Assembly: GCA_036675035.1 (NCBI GenBank)
Contig: JAKFFO010000043.1
Span: 4,202-68,201, forward strand
Length of the DNA: 64,000 bases
Origin: MESE01 sp036675035
GTDB lineage: Bacteria > Pseudomonadota > Gammaproteobacteria > Burkholderiales > Burkholderiaceae_D
Direction of reading: 5' to 3'
Made by a program: the position numbers and the translations under genes. The notes below the pieces were generated by a model. It worked only from the letters and a program-made list of their open reading frames with translations. It had not been told where the DNA came from and ran no database searches. Below are positions 48,063 to 55,878 of the stretch, in pieces (position 1 is the stretch's first letter; every line of letters starts with the position of its first letter).

Positions 48063-49472
48063 TCACAGCCAATACTCGAGGCTGCGTGCGGCCCATTCCT
48101 TGATGCGTTCCGAGAATGGGCGATCGCGCCATGCTTCCCCGGTAATCTCGATCGAGTTCTTGATATCTTCAGCGAAGGCCGCCTCCATGCTGCGTCCGAA
48201 TTCGTCGCCCAACACGACGACATTGACTTCATAGTTATGCAGAAAGCTACGAACGTCGATATTGGCCGAACCGACGGTTGACCATACGCCGTCGATCACT
48301 GCCGTTTTTGCATGCAAGACCGAATCCTGGAACTGGTAAATCCTGACACCCGCATCGAGCAGTTCATCGTATGACGATCGGCCGGCATACATGACCAGAC
48401 CGGCGTCGGACACACTGGGCAGCACAAGCTTTACACTGACACCCCGGTGCGCGGCTTGAATCAGCGACTCCAGGAATTGCGCGTCCGGCGCGAAATAGGC
48501 GGCGGTCAGGTGTATCGTTTTTCTGGCCTCCTGTATCGCAAGAATATAAGCCTTGTAAATCTCGAATCCGCTGTCCGGCTTGCTGGCAATGACGCGTACG
48601 ACCTTGTTCCCCGCGTCGGTCAACGGCGGAAAGAAATTCCGGTCCTGCAAATCGCGCGTATTCTGGCTGGCCCAGGCATCGAGGAACAGCCATTGCAATG
48701 CTGCGACGGCCGGGCCTTCGATCTGCACATGCGTATCACGCCATCCGGGCTCTGTGACGGTTTTTTTCCGCGACCGGAACAGCGAACTGTTCGAATAATC
48801 GTCGGCGATATTGATCCCGCCGGTAAATCCGATTCGCCCGTCGACCACCATGATTTTGCGATGATCGCGATTGTTAAGCCGCCATGGGCCGAATGTTTTC
48901 AAGGGATTGACCGGATTGAACTCGGTGAGGCTGATTCCGGCGGCCCGCATCTTGTCGAAGAATTCTGCCGGAGTTCCGAGCGTTCCGATGCTGTCGTAAA
49001 TGATATTGACCTGGACGCCGGCACGCTGTTTGGCAATTAACAGATCGGCGAACTGGATACCCAGTTCGTCCTGATCGAATATATACGTTTCAAGATTGAT
49101 GTGATCTTTTGCAGCGGAAACGGCGGCCATCATCGCGGCCATTGTTTTCGGTCCATCGAAAAGCAGCGTTACCTTGTTCCCCGCAATCAAGGGGCTGCTG
49201 GTAGCTGCTTCCTCCAGCGCGGCCAACGTCTTGATATCCGTTCGCGAGTTCTTGAGCCGATCCCACAGACGCGAGCGGGCTTTTTTTTCTTGCAATCGAC
49301 CTTGCCCGTTCTTGATCGTTGGAACATTATCGGAAAGCTCAAGCGATGCGCGAAGGTCACGGACGTCTGGCAACGATGCGCAAGCGGACAGCGCGAGGCA
49401 TGCCACGACTGCCTGAAGCAGCAGCGTCGCGCGCACAACCGGAAAGGCCGGATATCTCATGCAGGCAGTCAT
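48063..49472 (-). CDS. clsC: Phospholipase D family lipoprotein, cardiolipin synthase C type
   Basis: A 469-residue protein with two HKD motifs: HRKIMVVDG in the first half and HAKTAVIDG in the second, each carrying the His, Lys and Asp of the phospholipase D active site. A lipoprotein signal (lipobox LSAC, cysteine at 31) suggests membrane anchoring in the periplasm. The layout matches ClsC (YmdC), which makes cardiolipin from phosphatidylglycerol and phosphatidylethanolamine, but its usual partner YmdB is absent here. An ATG 4 codons further in is an alternative start. It is convergent with serA. Confidence 0.88.
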   Translation of the reverse strand: MTACMRYPAFPVVRATLLLQAVVACLALSACASLPDVRDLRASLELSDNVPTIKNGQGRLQEKKARSRLWDRLKNSRTDIKTLAALEEAATSSPLIAGNKVTLLFDGPKTMAAMMAAVSAAKDHINLETYIFDQDELGIQFADLLIAKQRAGVQVNIIYDSIGTLGTPAEFFDKMRAAGISLTEFNPVNPLKTFGPWRLNNRDHRKIMVVDGRIGFTGGINIADDYSNSSLFRSRKKTVTEPGWRDTHVQIEGPAVAALQWLFLDAWASQNTRDLQDRNFFPPLTDAGNKVVRVIASKPDSGFEIYKAYILAIQEARKTIHLTAAYFAPDAQFLESLIQAAHRGVSVKLVLPSVSDAGLVMYAGRSSYDELLDAGVRIYQFQDSVLHAKTAVIDGVWSTVGSANIDVRSFLHNYEVNVVVLGDEFGRSMEAAFAEDIKNSIEITGEAWRDRPFSERIKEWAARSLEYWL

Positions 49473-49733
49473 TTAACCGGGAAACATGGCACAGGTTTCC
49501 GCTCGCGTGATAACGAACGATAAGCGTTTAAGTACCTGCCCAGGATGAATTGTGAGCAAGTACTTTAGTTATATGGATTCTGTTGCCGGCCTGATTGATT
49601 TGGTTTAAGGCACGTGGGCAGGCAGTCTGTCGACGATCAAGTCTTCAGTAGAAACGCAGTCGGCCGGCATATTGGCAAGGCCAGCGCGAGCCGAACATTT
49701 TGCCGTGACAGTGTTGCGGCGATTTTGGTTACG

Positions 49734-51119
49734 TCATGGTTTCCTGCTCGTAATCACGCGCGCATTGCCACTATGCCCCGCCGTCTGAAGGCTGACAGGG
49801 CGGCGCCAGACGCGAGCGATATATTCGAGCACACGTTCGGCCCGATTGATATCCAGACCGCGGCCATCGCTCTCATGATCGTGACGCAATTCGAGACTTC
49901 CATCCAGATGCAGCTCGGTGGCCGCTATGCGCGGCGCGCCATAATTGAATTTCGGCGCGAGAATCGCCTCCCGGATTGCGTGAATGTCGCGGTTCGCGAT
50001 CTTGATGGCACCGTCTTCATGCGATTCATAGACAAACAGTTCGAGTTTTTCCGCGAGCTCGACGGTGAGGTAATTCCGGACGAAACCGAAGTCGTCTTCT
50101 TCCTTCATGATGGCGCGTGCCGCTTCGATTCCTTTTTTCTCGATGATGTCTTCCCAGATCGAAAATCCGAGGTGATAGGGGTTGACCGCCAGGGCAAGCT
50201 GATTGTCGGCTGCGTAGGGCCGCACTACATCGGAGTGCGCCTTGATCGCCGACAGATAAAGATCGTGCGGCAGGAAATCGGCTTCACGCAACAACCTCGC
50301 ATGCCAGTATGAAGCCCAGCCTTCATTCATGATCTGGCATGCGAACACCGGGTAGAAGTAAAACGATTCTTCGCGTACCGCAAGGAATATATCGCGTTCC
50401 CATCCTTCAAGATCGGGCGCGTAGTGGGCGATGAACCAGAGCAGATCGTATTCCGGTTGCGGCGGAATAGGGGCTCGCAGCGGCAGCCGTTGCGGCTCGT
50501 GATTTGCAGTCTCGCCGGGCAGATGCTGAAACCGCTTATGGAAGGGATCGGGCTCCGGTCCTTCTTCACGCGGCGCCTGTTGTGCCGGATAAAGTGGCCG
50601 GTGCAACTCCTGATTGACATCGATATGCGGCTCCAGGGCCAGCGCGGCGTCAAGCACCGATTCGACCCGTTCCTGCCCGTATTCCTCGAGAGCGGAGTCG
50701 ATCTGATGCGCCCGGGCCGCGGCCTGTTCGAGAATGTGGCCGCCGGCCATATCCATGAAGCGGGCAAACAGATGATTGTTCTTCGCGAAATCGGCGTGGC
50801 CCAGTACATGTGCAACCACCAGCGTGTTTTCCGGCACCGTGTTGTCGTTGACAAGATACGCATGACAAGGATCGCCCGGGAACATCACTTCGAAAATGCG
50901 CGAATGGCCCATGCCCTGCCGGATCAGCTGATGGATATAGCGGATGCCGAACGACCAGTGCGGCATCCGCACCGGCAAGCCGTAGACGGCTATTTCCATC
51001 ATGAAGTTGTTCGGCACCAGCTCGAAGTCGACCGGATAATAATCCAGGCCAAGATCCAGCGCGAGCTGTTCGATGCGGGATGAATATTCCTGCAGTGTCG
51101 TATTCGGAACGGCTGACAT
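49734..51119 (-). CDS. spoVR: SpoVR family protein
   Basis: A 461-residue SpoVR/YcgB family protein. The conserved core includes DYYPVDFELVPNNFMMEIAVYG, MPHWSFGKRY-like sequence (here MPHWSFGIRYIH) and NEGWASYWHA. Its molecular activity is not known; with YeaH and PrkA it forms a starvation and stress-linked operon in many proteobacteria. The frame is open to 51176; the ATG at 51119 overlaps the yeaH stop by one base, so translation is coupled. Confidence 0.93.
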   Translation of the reverse strand: MSAVPNTTLQEYSSRIEQLALDLGLDYYPVDFELVPNNFMMEIAVYGLPVRMPHWSFGIRYIHQLIRQGMGHSRIFEVMFPGDPCHAYLVNDNTVPENTLVVAHVLGHADFAKNNHLFARFMDMAGGHILEQAAARAHQIDSALEEYGQERVESVLDAALALEPHIDVNQELHRPLYPAQQAPREEGPEPDPFHKRFQHLPGETANHEPQRLPLRAPIPPQPEYDLLWFIAHYAPDLEGWERDIFLAVREESFYFYPVFACQIMNEGWASYWHARLLREADFLPHDLYLSAIKAHSDVVRPYAADNQLALAVNPYHLGFSIWEDIIEKKGIEAARAIMKEEDDFGFVRNYLTVELAEKLELFVYESHEDGAIKIANRDIHAIREAILAPKFNYGAPRIAATELHLDGSLELRHDHESDGRGLDINRAERVLEYIARVWRRPVSLQTAGHSGNARVITSRKP

Positions 51120-52279
51120 CAGGCCACCTCGCTTTGTTCTGCCTGCTGGACGAAAAACTTGCGTATCGCTTTCCATACGTCTTCCGGGCGCGCCAGCACG
51201 CTGGTACCGATCGCCGCACCGTCCTGTTCCAGCTGTGCGCAGATCATTTTCATTTCGGTTTCAGTGGTGCGCAGCGAACCCGGCACCGTCTCGACATAAC
51301 CGACATAGTTCAATAGTCCTGCCAGCTCCGCCAGTCCGTCGGTGGCTGCGGCCCGGTCTTCGGTAAAATTCTCGCCATCAGATGCATAAAACAGATAGCT
51401 GTTGTATTGCGACGGATCATATTGCGTATGGATCAGGTCGAGTGCCAGATTGAATGCGGTCGAGGCGCCGGTGCCGCCGGTGCCGGTCACCTGAAAAAAT
51501 TCGTTTTCGGTAAATTCCCATGCTTCGGTGGTGTGTGCAATGAACCGCGTCTCGACCTTGGTATATCTGCGGCGTATGCCTTGCAGAGCGAAGAAGAAAA
51601 AAGTCTTCGCAAGCTTTCGTTCGGCTTCGGTCATGCTGGCCGAGACGTCCAGCGCGAAGATCACCACCGCATTGGTGGCGGGCTTGCGGCGTTGGACCAA
51701 CTGGCGAAAGCGCAAATCCTCGTTGGTGAACGGGACCGGATCTTTCTGGACCGCACGACGCTTTACCGCTTCCTTGACCGTGCGCCGACGATCGAGGCGG
51801 GCTCGGGCGCCATGCTTGTCCCATCCCTGCCGCACGAACTCCTCGTCTTCGACAACGGTATTGCGCTTGGGCCGAAGGTCGGGCAACTTCAGTTCTTCCC
51901 AGAGCCAATCCATGATGTCGTCAACCTTCAATTCAAGCAAAAGCTGGACTTCTCCTTCACCGCGATCGCCTTGCCCGTCCTCGTCGCCGCGCTGTGCCGG
52001 GCGCAGCACATCGCCGGGCTGGCCCTGACCCTGTCCTGCATCGGATTGCGACTCGATGTTATCCGACAGCCTGAAGCGCGCATGTTCCAGCATCCTGACC
52101 GGTACGTGAACCGTGCGGTCCTGCGAGCCGGTGATCAGGTCCGATCCGGCAATCAGGTCCGGCAGGTTTTGCTGAACGCTTTCGCGCACTTTTTCATTAT
52201 GGCGCAGCCAATCGCGCGCGCCTCGTGAAAACAAGTCGTACCAGGGTGCTTCGGCGGACATCGTCATGCGACTTACCAT
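51119..52279 (-). CDS. yeaH: YeaH/YhbH family protein (DUF444)
   Basis: A 386-residue protein with a VWA-like domain: the metal-binding DVSASM motif at about residue 210 and the DGENF segment follow the family pattern. A charged, Gly/Gln/Asp-rich stretch at about 78-110 looks disordered. It is the middle member of the prkA-yeaH-spoVR operon, whose products act with the PrkA kinase in stationary phase in E. coli. An ATG at 52261 is an alternative start. Confidence 0.94.
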   Translation of the reverse strand: MVSRMTMSAEAPWYDLFSRGARDWLRHNEKVRESVQQNLPDLIAGSDLITGSQDRTVHVPVRMLEHARFRLSDNIESQSDAGQGQGQPGDVLRPAQRGDEDGQGDRGEGEVQLLLELKVDDIMDWLWEELKLPDLRPKRNTVVEDEEFVRQGWDKHGARARLDRRRTVKEAVKRRAVQKDPVPFTNEDLRFRQLVQRRKPATNAVVIFALDVSASMTEAERKLAKTFFFFALQGIRRRYTKVETRFIAHTTEAWEFTENEFFQVTGTGGTGASTAFNLALDLIHTQYDPSQYNSYLFYASDGENFTEDRAAATDGLAELAGLLNYVGYVETVPGSLRTTETEMKMICAQLEQDGAAIGTSVLARPEDVWKAIRKFFVQQAEQSEVA

Positions 52280-52407
52280 ATGCTTACCTATTCTCCAGAT
52301 ACCGAATGTCCGGGCCTGACCCAGTCGGTGCTATCCGGCCATATCGGAATGCGACCGGCCCAATCTGTTTGATCCGGTTTTGTGCCCATCGGTTTCGGAA
52401 CGGCATA

Positions 52408-54357
52408 TTATTCCTGTGCCAGCAAGGTCGTGACATAGTTGAGCGCCTCGCGCGCGCTATGGTGGTCATAGCCATACTCATCGACCAGGCGTTTTTCAAC
52501 CACGGAAATTTTCTGCCTCGCTTCCTCGTCCGGACGCGCGCTGGAACTTACCAGCCGTAATACCTCGCGGCGCTGTTCAAACAAGTACTGCTGAACGCCA
52601 TCATGCAGTTGCGCATGACTGTCCAGCGTGAATTTTTCACCGCGCTTGTAGGCCCCCATCGCCTTGCGGACCACTTCCTGCCGGAATGATTGCTTGCCCG
52701 AATCGGAAATATGAATCTTTTCTTCGACTGAGCGCAGGAAGCGTTCGTCGGGCCGCCGTTCCTCGTTGGTAATCGGGTCATTGATCTGGCGGTTGTCGAG
52801 AGTCGCTTCCACCTCATCGAGATACTTGTCGAGCAAGTCCTGCGCTTCCTGTTCGAACGACACGAACAGCGCCTTGTGCACATCTTCCTTGACCCAGCGG
52901 TTGTAGAAATATTTCCGCGTCAGCACCAGATAGTCTACCCATTTGCGCTTTTTCTTCGGGTCGATGCGGGCATCGTTTTCAATCCCATCCTTCAATGCGA
53001 GCAAGACGTCCATCGTGGTCAGGCTGCGTTTGTCGGATTGGATGATGGCATTCGACAACGCGTTGACAACGAAGCGCGGAGATACACCGGCCAGGCCCTC
53101 GTCCGGCATCTTGTGTCTCACCATCTCCGCTTCGGAGCGGTTGACGCCCTCGACATCTTCGCCGGCATGGAGGCGGATTCGTTTAATCAACTCCTGCTCT
53201 TTCTCTTCGCCTTCATGCAGCCGGGTCAGTGTTGCGAATACTGCCGCAGCGTGCAGCAGGTGCGGATCGAGGTGCACTTCGCGGAAGGCGGTCGCCGCCG
53301 ATGAAATCAGTTTTTTGTAAATCCGGGCTTCATCTTTGTAATTGAGCGTATAGGGAACCTGGATGATTACCATCCGGTCAAGCAAGGCTTCGTTCTCGCT
53401 CTCCTGCAGGAATTTCCTGAACTCGGCGAGATTGGTATGCGCCAGTATGGTTTCGTCCAGGTAGATCAATGGAAAACGCGATACCTTCACATTCTTTTCC
53501 TGCGTCAAGGTCAGCAGCAGATAAAGGAATTCGCGTTTTACCTTCAGGATCTCGATCATTTCCAGCATGCCGCGGCTGGCTGCGTATACTGCGCCGGACC
53601 AGGACCAGGCGCGCGGATCGCCTTCGTCGCCGAATTCGGCGACCTTGGACAAATCGACCGAGCCGACCAGATCGGCAAGGTCGGCGGTGGTCGGATCGTG
53701 CGGCGCATAAGTGCCGATGCCCACCCGCCCGGCTTCGGAGATGAAAACCCGCTCGACCGGCATGCGCAGGAAATCGCCGCTGAACTGCTCTTCCAGCCGG
53801 ACCCGGCAGTGCGGACAGACCTCTCCCTTGATTTCAACTCCGTATGTTTCACGGAACGTGGAACGCAGGGTATGCGGGATCAGGTGCAGCGGCGACTCGT
53901 GCACCGGGCATCCCTGTATTCCATACAAGGCGCCGGCTTCGGTATAACTGTATTCTTCCAGGCCGCGTTTCAACAGGATGACCAACGTTGATTTGCCGCC
54001 GGAGGGCGGCCCGAGCAGCAGCAATAGCCGGCGCCCGACTTCGGATCCGGCCGCAGCTGCCTTGAAATAATCGACCACTCGTTCGATTGCCTCGTCGACG
54101 CCGAACAGCTCTTCATCGAACAATTTGCTGCGCAGGCTGCCATTCTCGTCTTCGGAGCGGGTCCAGCGGATCATGTCCCACATGTATTGATGGGAACTGC
54201 GGGCCGCACCCTGAGGATCTGCGGGAACCACTTTTTCCAGAAACTCGGACAGCGTGCCCGACCAGTAAACCGCCCGATGTTCCTTCGTGAAATCGACGAG
54301 GCTTTTCAAGAAGTTTTCCTGCGGACCCGAATCGACTGGTTTCTCCGTGTTCATCAT
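52408..54357 (-). CDS. prkA: Serine protein kinase PrkA (YeaG)
   Basis: A 649-residue AAA+-like protein kinase. The N-terminal PrkA AAA domain shows the P-loop GPPSGGKST and a Cys-rich segment (CPHCRVRLEE, after a region ending GIQGCPVHESPLHL). The C-terminal PrkA kinase-like domain follows. In E. coli YeaG is induced by nitrogen starvation and general stress. The start at 54357 lies 7 nt after GGAG; the frame is open five codons more. It leads the operon prkA-yeaH-spoVR (minus strand). Confidence 0.95.
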   Translation of the reverse strand: MMNTEKPVDSGPQENFLKSLVDFTKEHRAVYWSGTLSEFLEKVVPADPQGAARSSHQYMWDMIRWTRSEDENGSLRSKLFDEELFGVDEAIERVVDYFKAAAAGSEVGRRLLLLLGPPSGGKSTLVILLKRGLEEYSYTEAGALYGIQGCPVHESPLHLIPHTLRSTFRETYGVEIKGEVCPHCRVRLEEQFSGDFLRMPVERVFISEAGRVGIGTYAPHDPTTADLADLVGSVDLSKVAEFGDEGDPRAWSWSGAVYAASRGMLEMIEILKVKREFLYLLLTLTQEKNVKVSRFPLIYLDETILAHTNLAEFRKFLQESENEALLDRMVIIQVPYTLNYKDEARIYKKLISSAATAFREVHLDPHLLHAAAVFATLTRLHEGEEKEQELIKRIRLHAGEDVEGVNRSEAEMVRHKMPDEGLAGVSPRFVVNALSNAIIQSDKRSLTTMDVLLALKDGIENDARIDPKKKRKWVDYLVLTRKYFYNRWVKEDVHKALFVSFEQEAQDLLDKYLDEVEATLDNRQINDPITNEERRPDERFLRSVEEKIHISDSGKQSFRQEVVRKAMGAYKRGEKFTLDSHAQLHDGVQQYLFEQRREVLRLVSSSARPDEEARQKISVVEKRLVDEYGYDHHSAREALNYVTTLLAQE

Positions 54358-54978
54358 TGCATTTCTCCCCATGAGGTTGGCGGGACTAAATTAGTGGACA
54401 CCTAAAAACACTATACGTTTCCTGATTTATACAGTCCTCGCGACAAATCAAACTTGCGGCATCTTGTATGCCGCAAGCCGCGTCGAATCAGGCACACAAC
54501 TTCGACATACAAAGCGCACACCCTGAATCTGACGGCATTGCAAGCGTATTCAAGACAATCGTTACAGCTTCTTGCGAAAATCGGTCCGGCCGGCACTGAC
54601 CTGTCAGCATGTTTCGAAGGCACTATCAAGCCGACCGCCATTCTCTATCTCGCCGTTGCACTCAACCTGCGGAGGACGACAGGGCACAGCGGTTACATCG
54701 GACATCACCCACGCCCGCACAAGAGCTCTGTGCTGCAAGTCGGGCTCCACGCGGTAGGGAGAGAGATCCGCTTGTTGCTTCGTCGACGTCCGATCAACCG
54801 ACATACAGCTCCGGAAACATTTAGCAAGATATGTGCAAGACAAGCTCGACGCTGGTTTCGGGCGCTGTTTGCCGGAAGGGCTATTGCTCATGCGGTCATT
54901 TGCCTGACGCTTGCGCCGATTGTGTTTTCTATCGACAATGCCGATCATGCGATCAATGATTCAATCAGGAGGCACGCA
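54358..54978. other. Long divergent intergenic region
   Basis: This stretch of 621 bp lies between prkA (minus) and the DUF924 gene (plus). The plus-strand frame entering the DUF924 gene is open from 54454 but has no recognisable homology before 54979, where AGGAGG and an ATG define the real start. A strong inverted repeat lies at 54453-54477. Otherwise nothing is recognised. Confidence 0.5.
54453..54477. repeat. Perfect inverted repeat near the prkA promoter
   Basis: CTTGCGGCAT and ATGCCGCAAG form a 10-bp perfect stem around a 5-nt loop, with no T-run on either side. It is 96 bp upstream of the prkA start, so a protein-binding site or mRNA leader structure fits better than a terminator. Confidence 0.55.
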
Positions 54979-55578
54979 ATGGAAGACCACCGTATCATTC
55001 ATGAATTCTGGTTTGGAGATGACCCGAACGATGCGGTGGTTGCGCAGCAGAAGGCAGCGCTTTGGTGGTCCGGGAAACGGGAATACGACCAGGACATCGA
55101 GCATCGTTTCGGTTCCTGGATAGGAGCCGCCGCCTGCGGCAAGCTGAACGACTGGGCCGCATCAGCGCGTTCGCGACTGGCATTGATACTGTTGACCGAT
55201 CAGTTTCCGCGCAGTATTTACCGCGGCTCGCCGAAAGCGTTCGAATTCGACCCGCTTGCGCAGGCCTGGTGCCTGGACGGCGTGCGACAAGGGATGGATA
55301 AGGAATTGCGTCCGATTGAACGGATATTTTTTTATCTTCCGCTTGAGCACGCAGAGTCGACGCAATACCAGGAGCAGTCGGTGGAGCTTTATACGCGCTT
55401 GTTCCAGGAAGTTCCGGAGCATCAAATGGATTTATTCAGGGGATACCTGACGTTTGCGTTGCGCCATCGACATATCATTGCTCGCTTCGGACGTTTTCCG
55501 CACAGGAATGCGGTGCTTGGCAGAACATCGACCTCGGAAGAAGCGCAGTTCCTGACCGAGCCGGGCTCATCTTTCTGA
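54979..55578 (+). CDS. DUF924 family protein
   Basis: A 199-residue helical protein of the DUF924 family. The conserved start HEFWFGD, the segment LTDQFPRSIYRGSPKAFEFD and FFYLPLEHAES are visible, as is RFGRFPHRNAVLGR near the end. The fold is thought to be TPR-like; function is unknown. A consensus AGGAGG lies 7 nt before the ATG. It is flanked by the prkA operon and a signalling gene, with no clear functional link. Confidence 0.9.
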   Translation: MEDHRIIHEFWFGDDPNDAVVAQQKAALWWSGKREYDQDIEHRFGSWIGAAACGKLNDWAASARSRLALILLTDQFPRSIYRGSPKAFEFDPLAQAWCLDGVRQGMDKELRPIERIFFYLPLEHAESTQYQEQSVELYTRLFQEVPEHQMDLFRGYLTFALRHRHIIARFGRFPHRNAVLGRTSTSEEAQFLTEPGSSF

Positions 55579-55878
55579 ATGGTTGTACGCAATCCTTTCA
55601 GCAGCAAGATGATGAAAGCCAGAGCGGCCGCATCGAGACCGGCGTTCATATGGAACGCCATGGACCTGCAGGTCGACATGCATCGTCAGCGCACCCGCAC
55701 GATCCTCGGCATCAGCGATCCTTCCCCAAACCGCCTGCGCTAATCCTATCGTATTTACATACTGCCTCAGAAGGTTGGGGTCACGGCCGCATTCTTCGCC
55801 GATGCGAGCTCCGCCGCTGCTCTTGTACCTTCGAACGATCAACCGCCCGGGCTGTCTTAATGACATGTAATTTCTTTG
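55579..55878. other. Intergenic region, nothing recognised
   Basis: Short open frames on both strands lack ribosome sites and family resemblance. No terminator for the DUF924 gene and no clear promoter for the next gene were seen. Confidence 0.4.
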
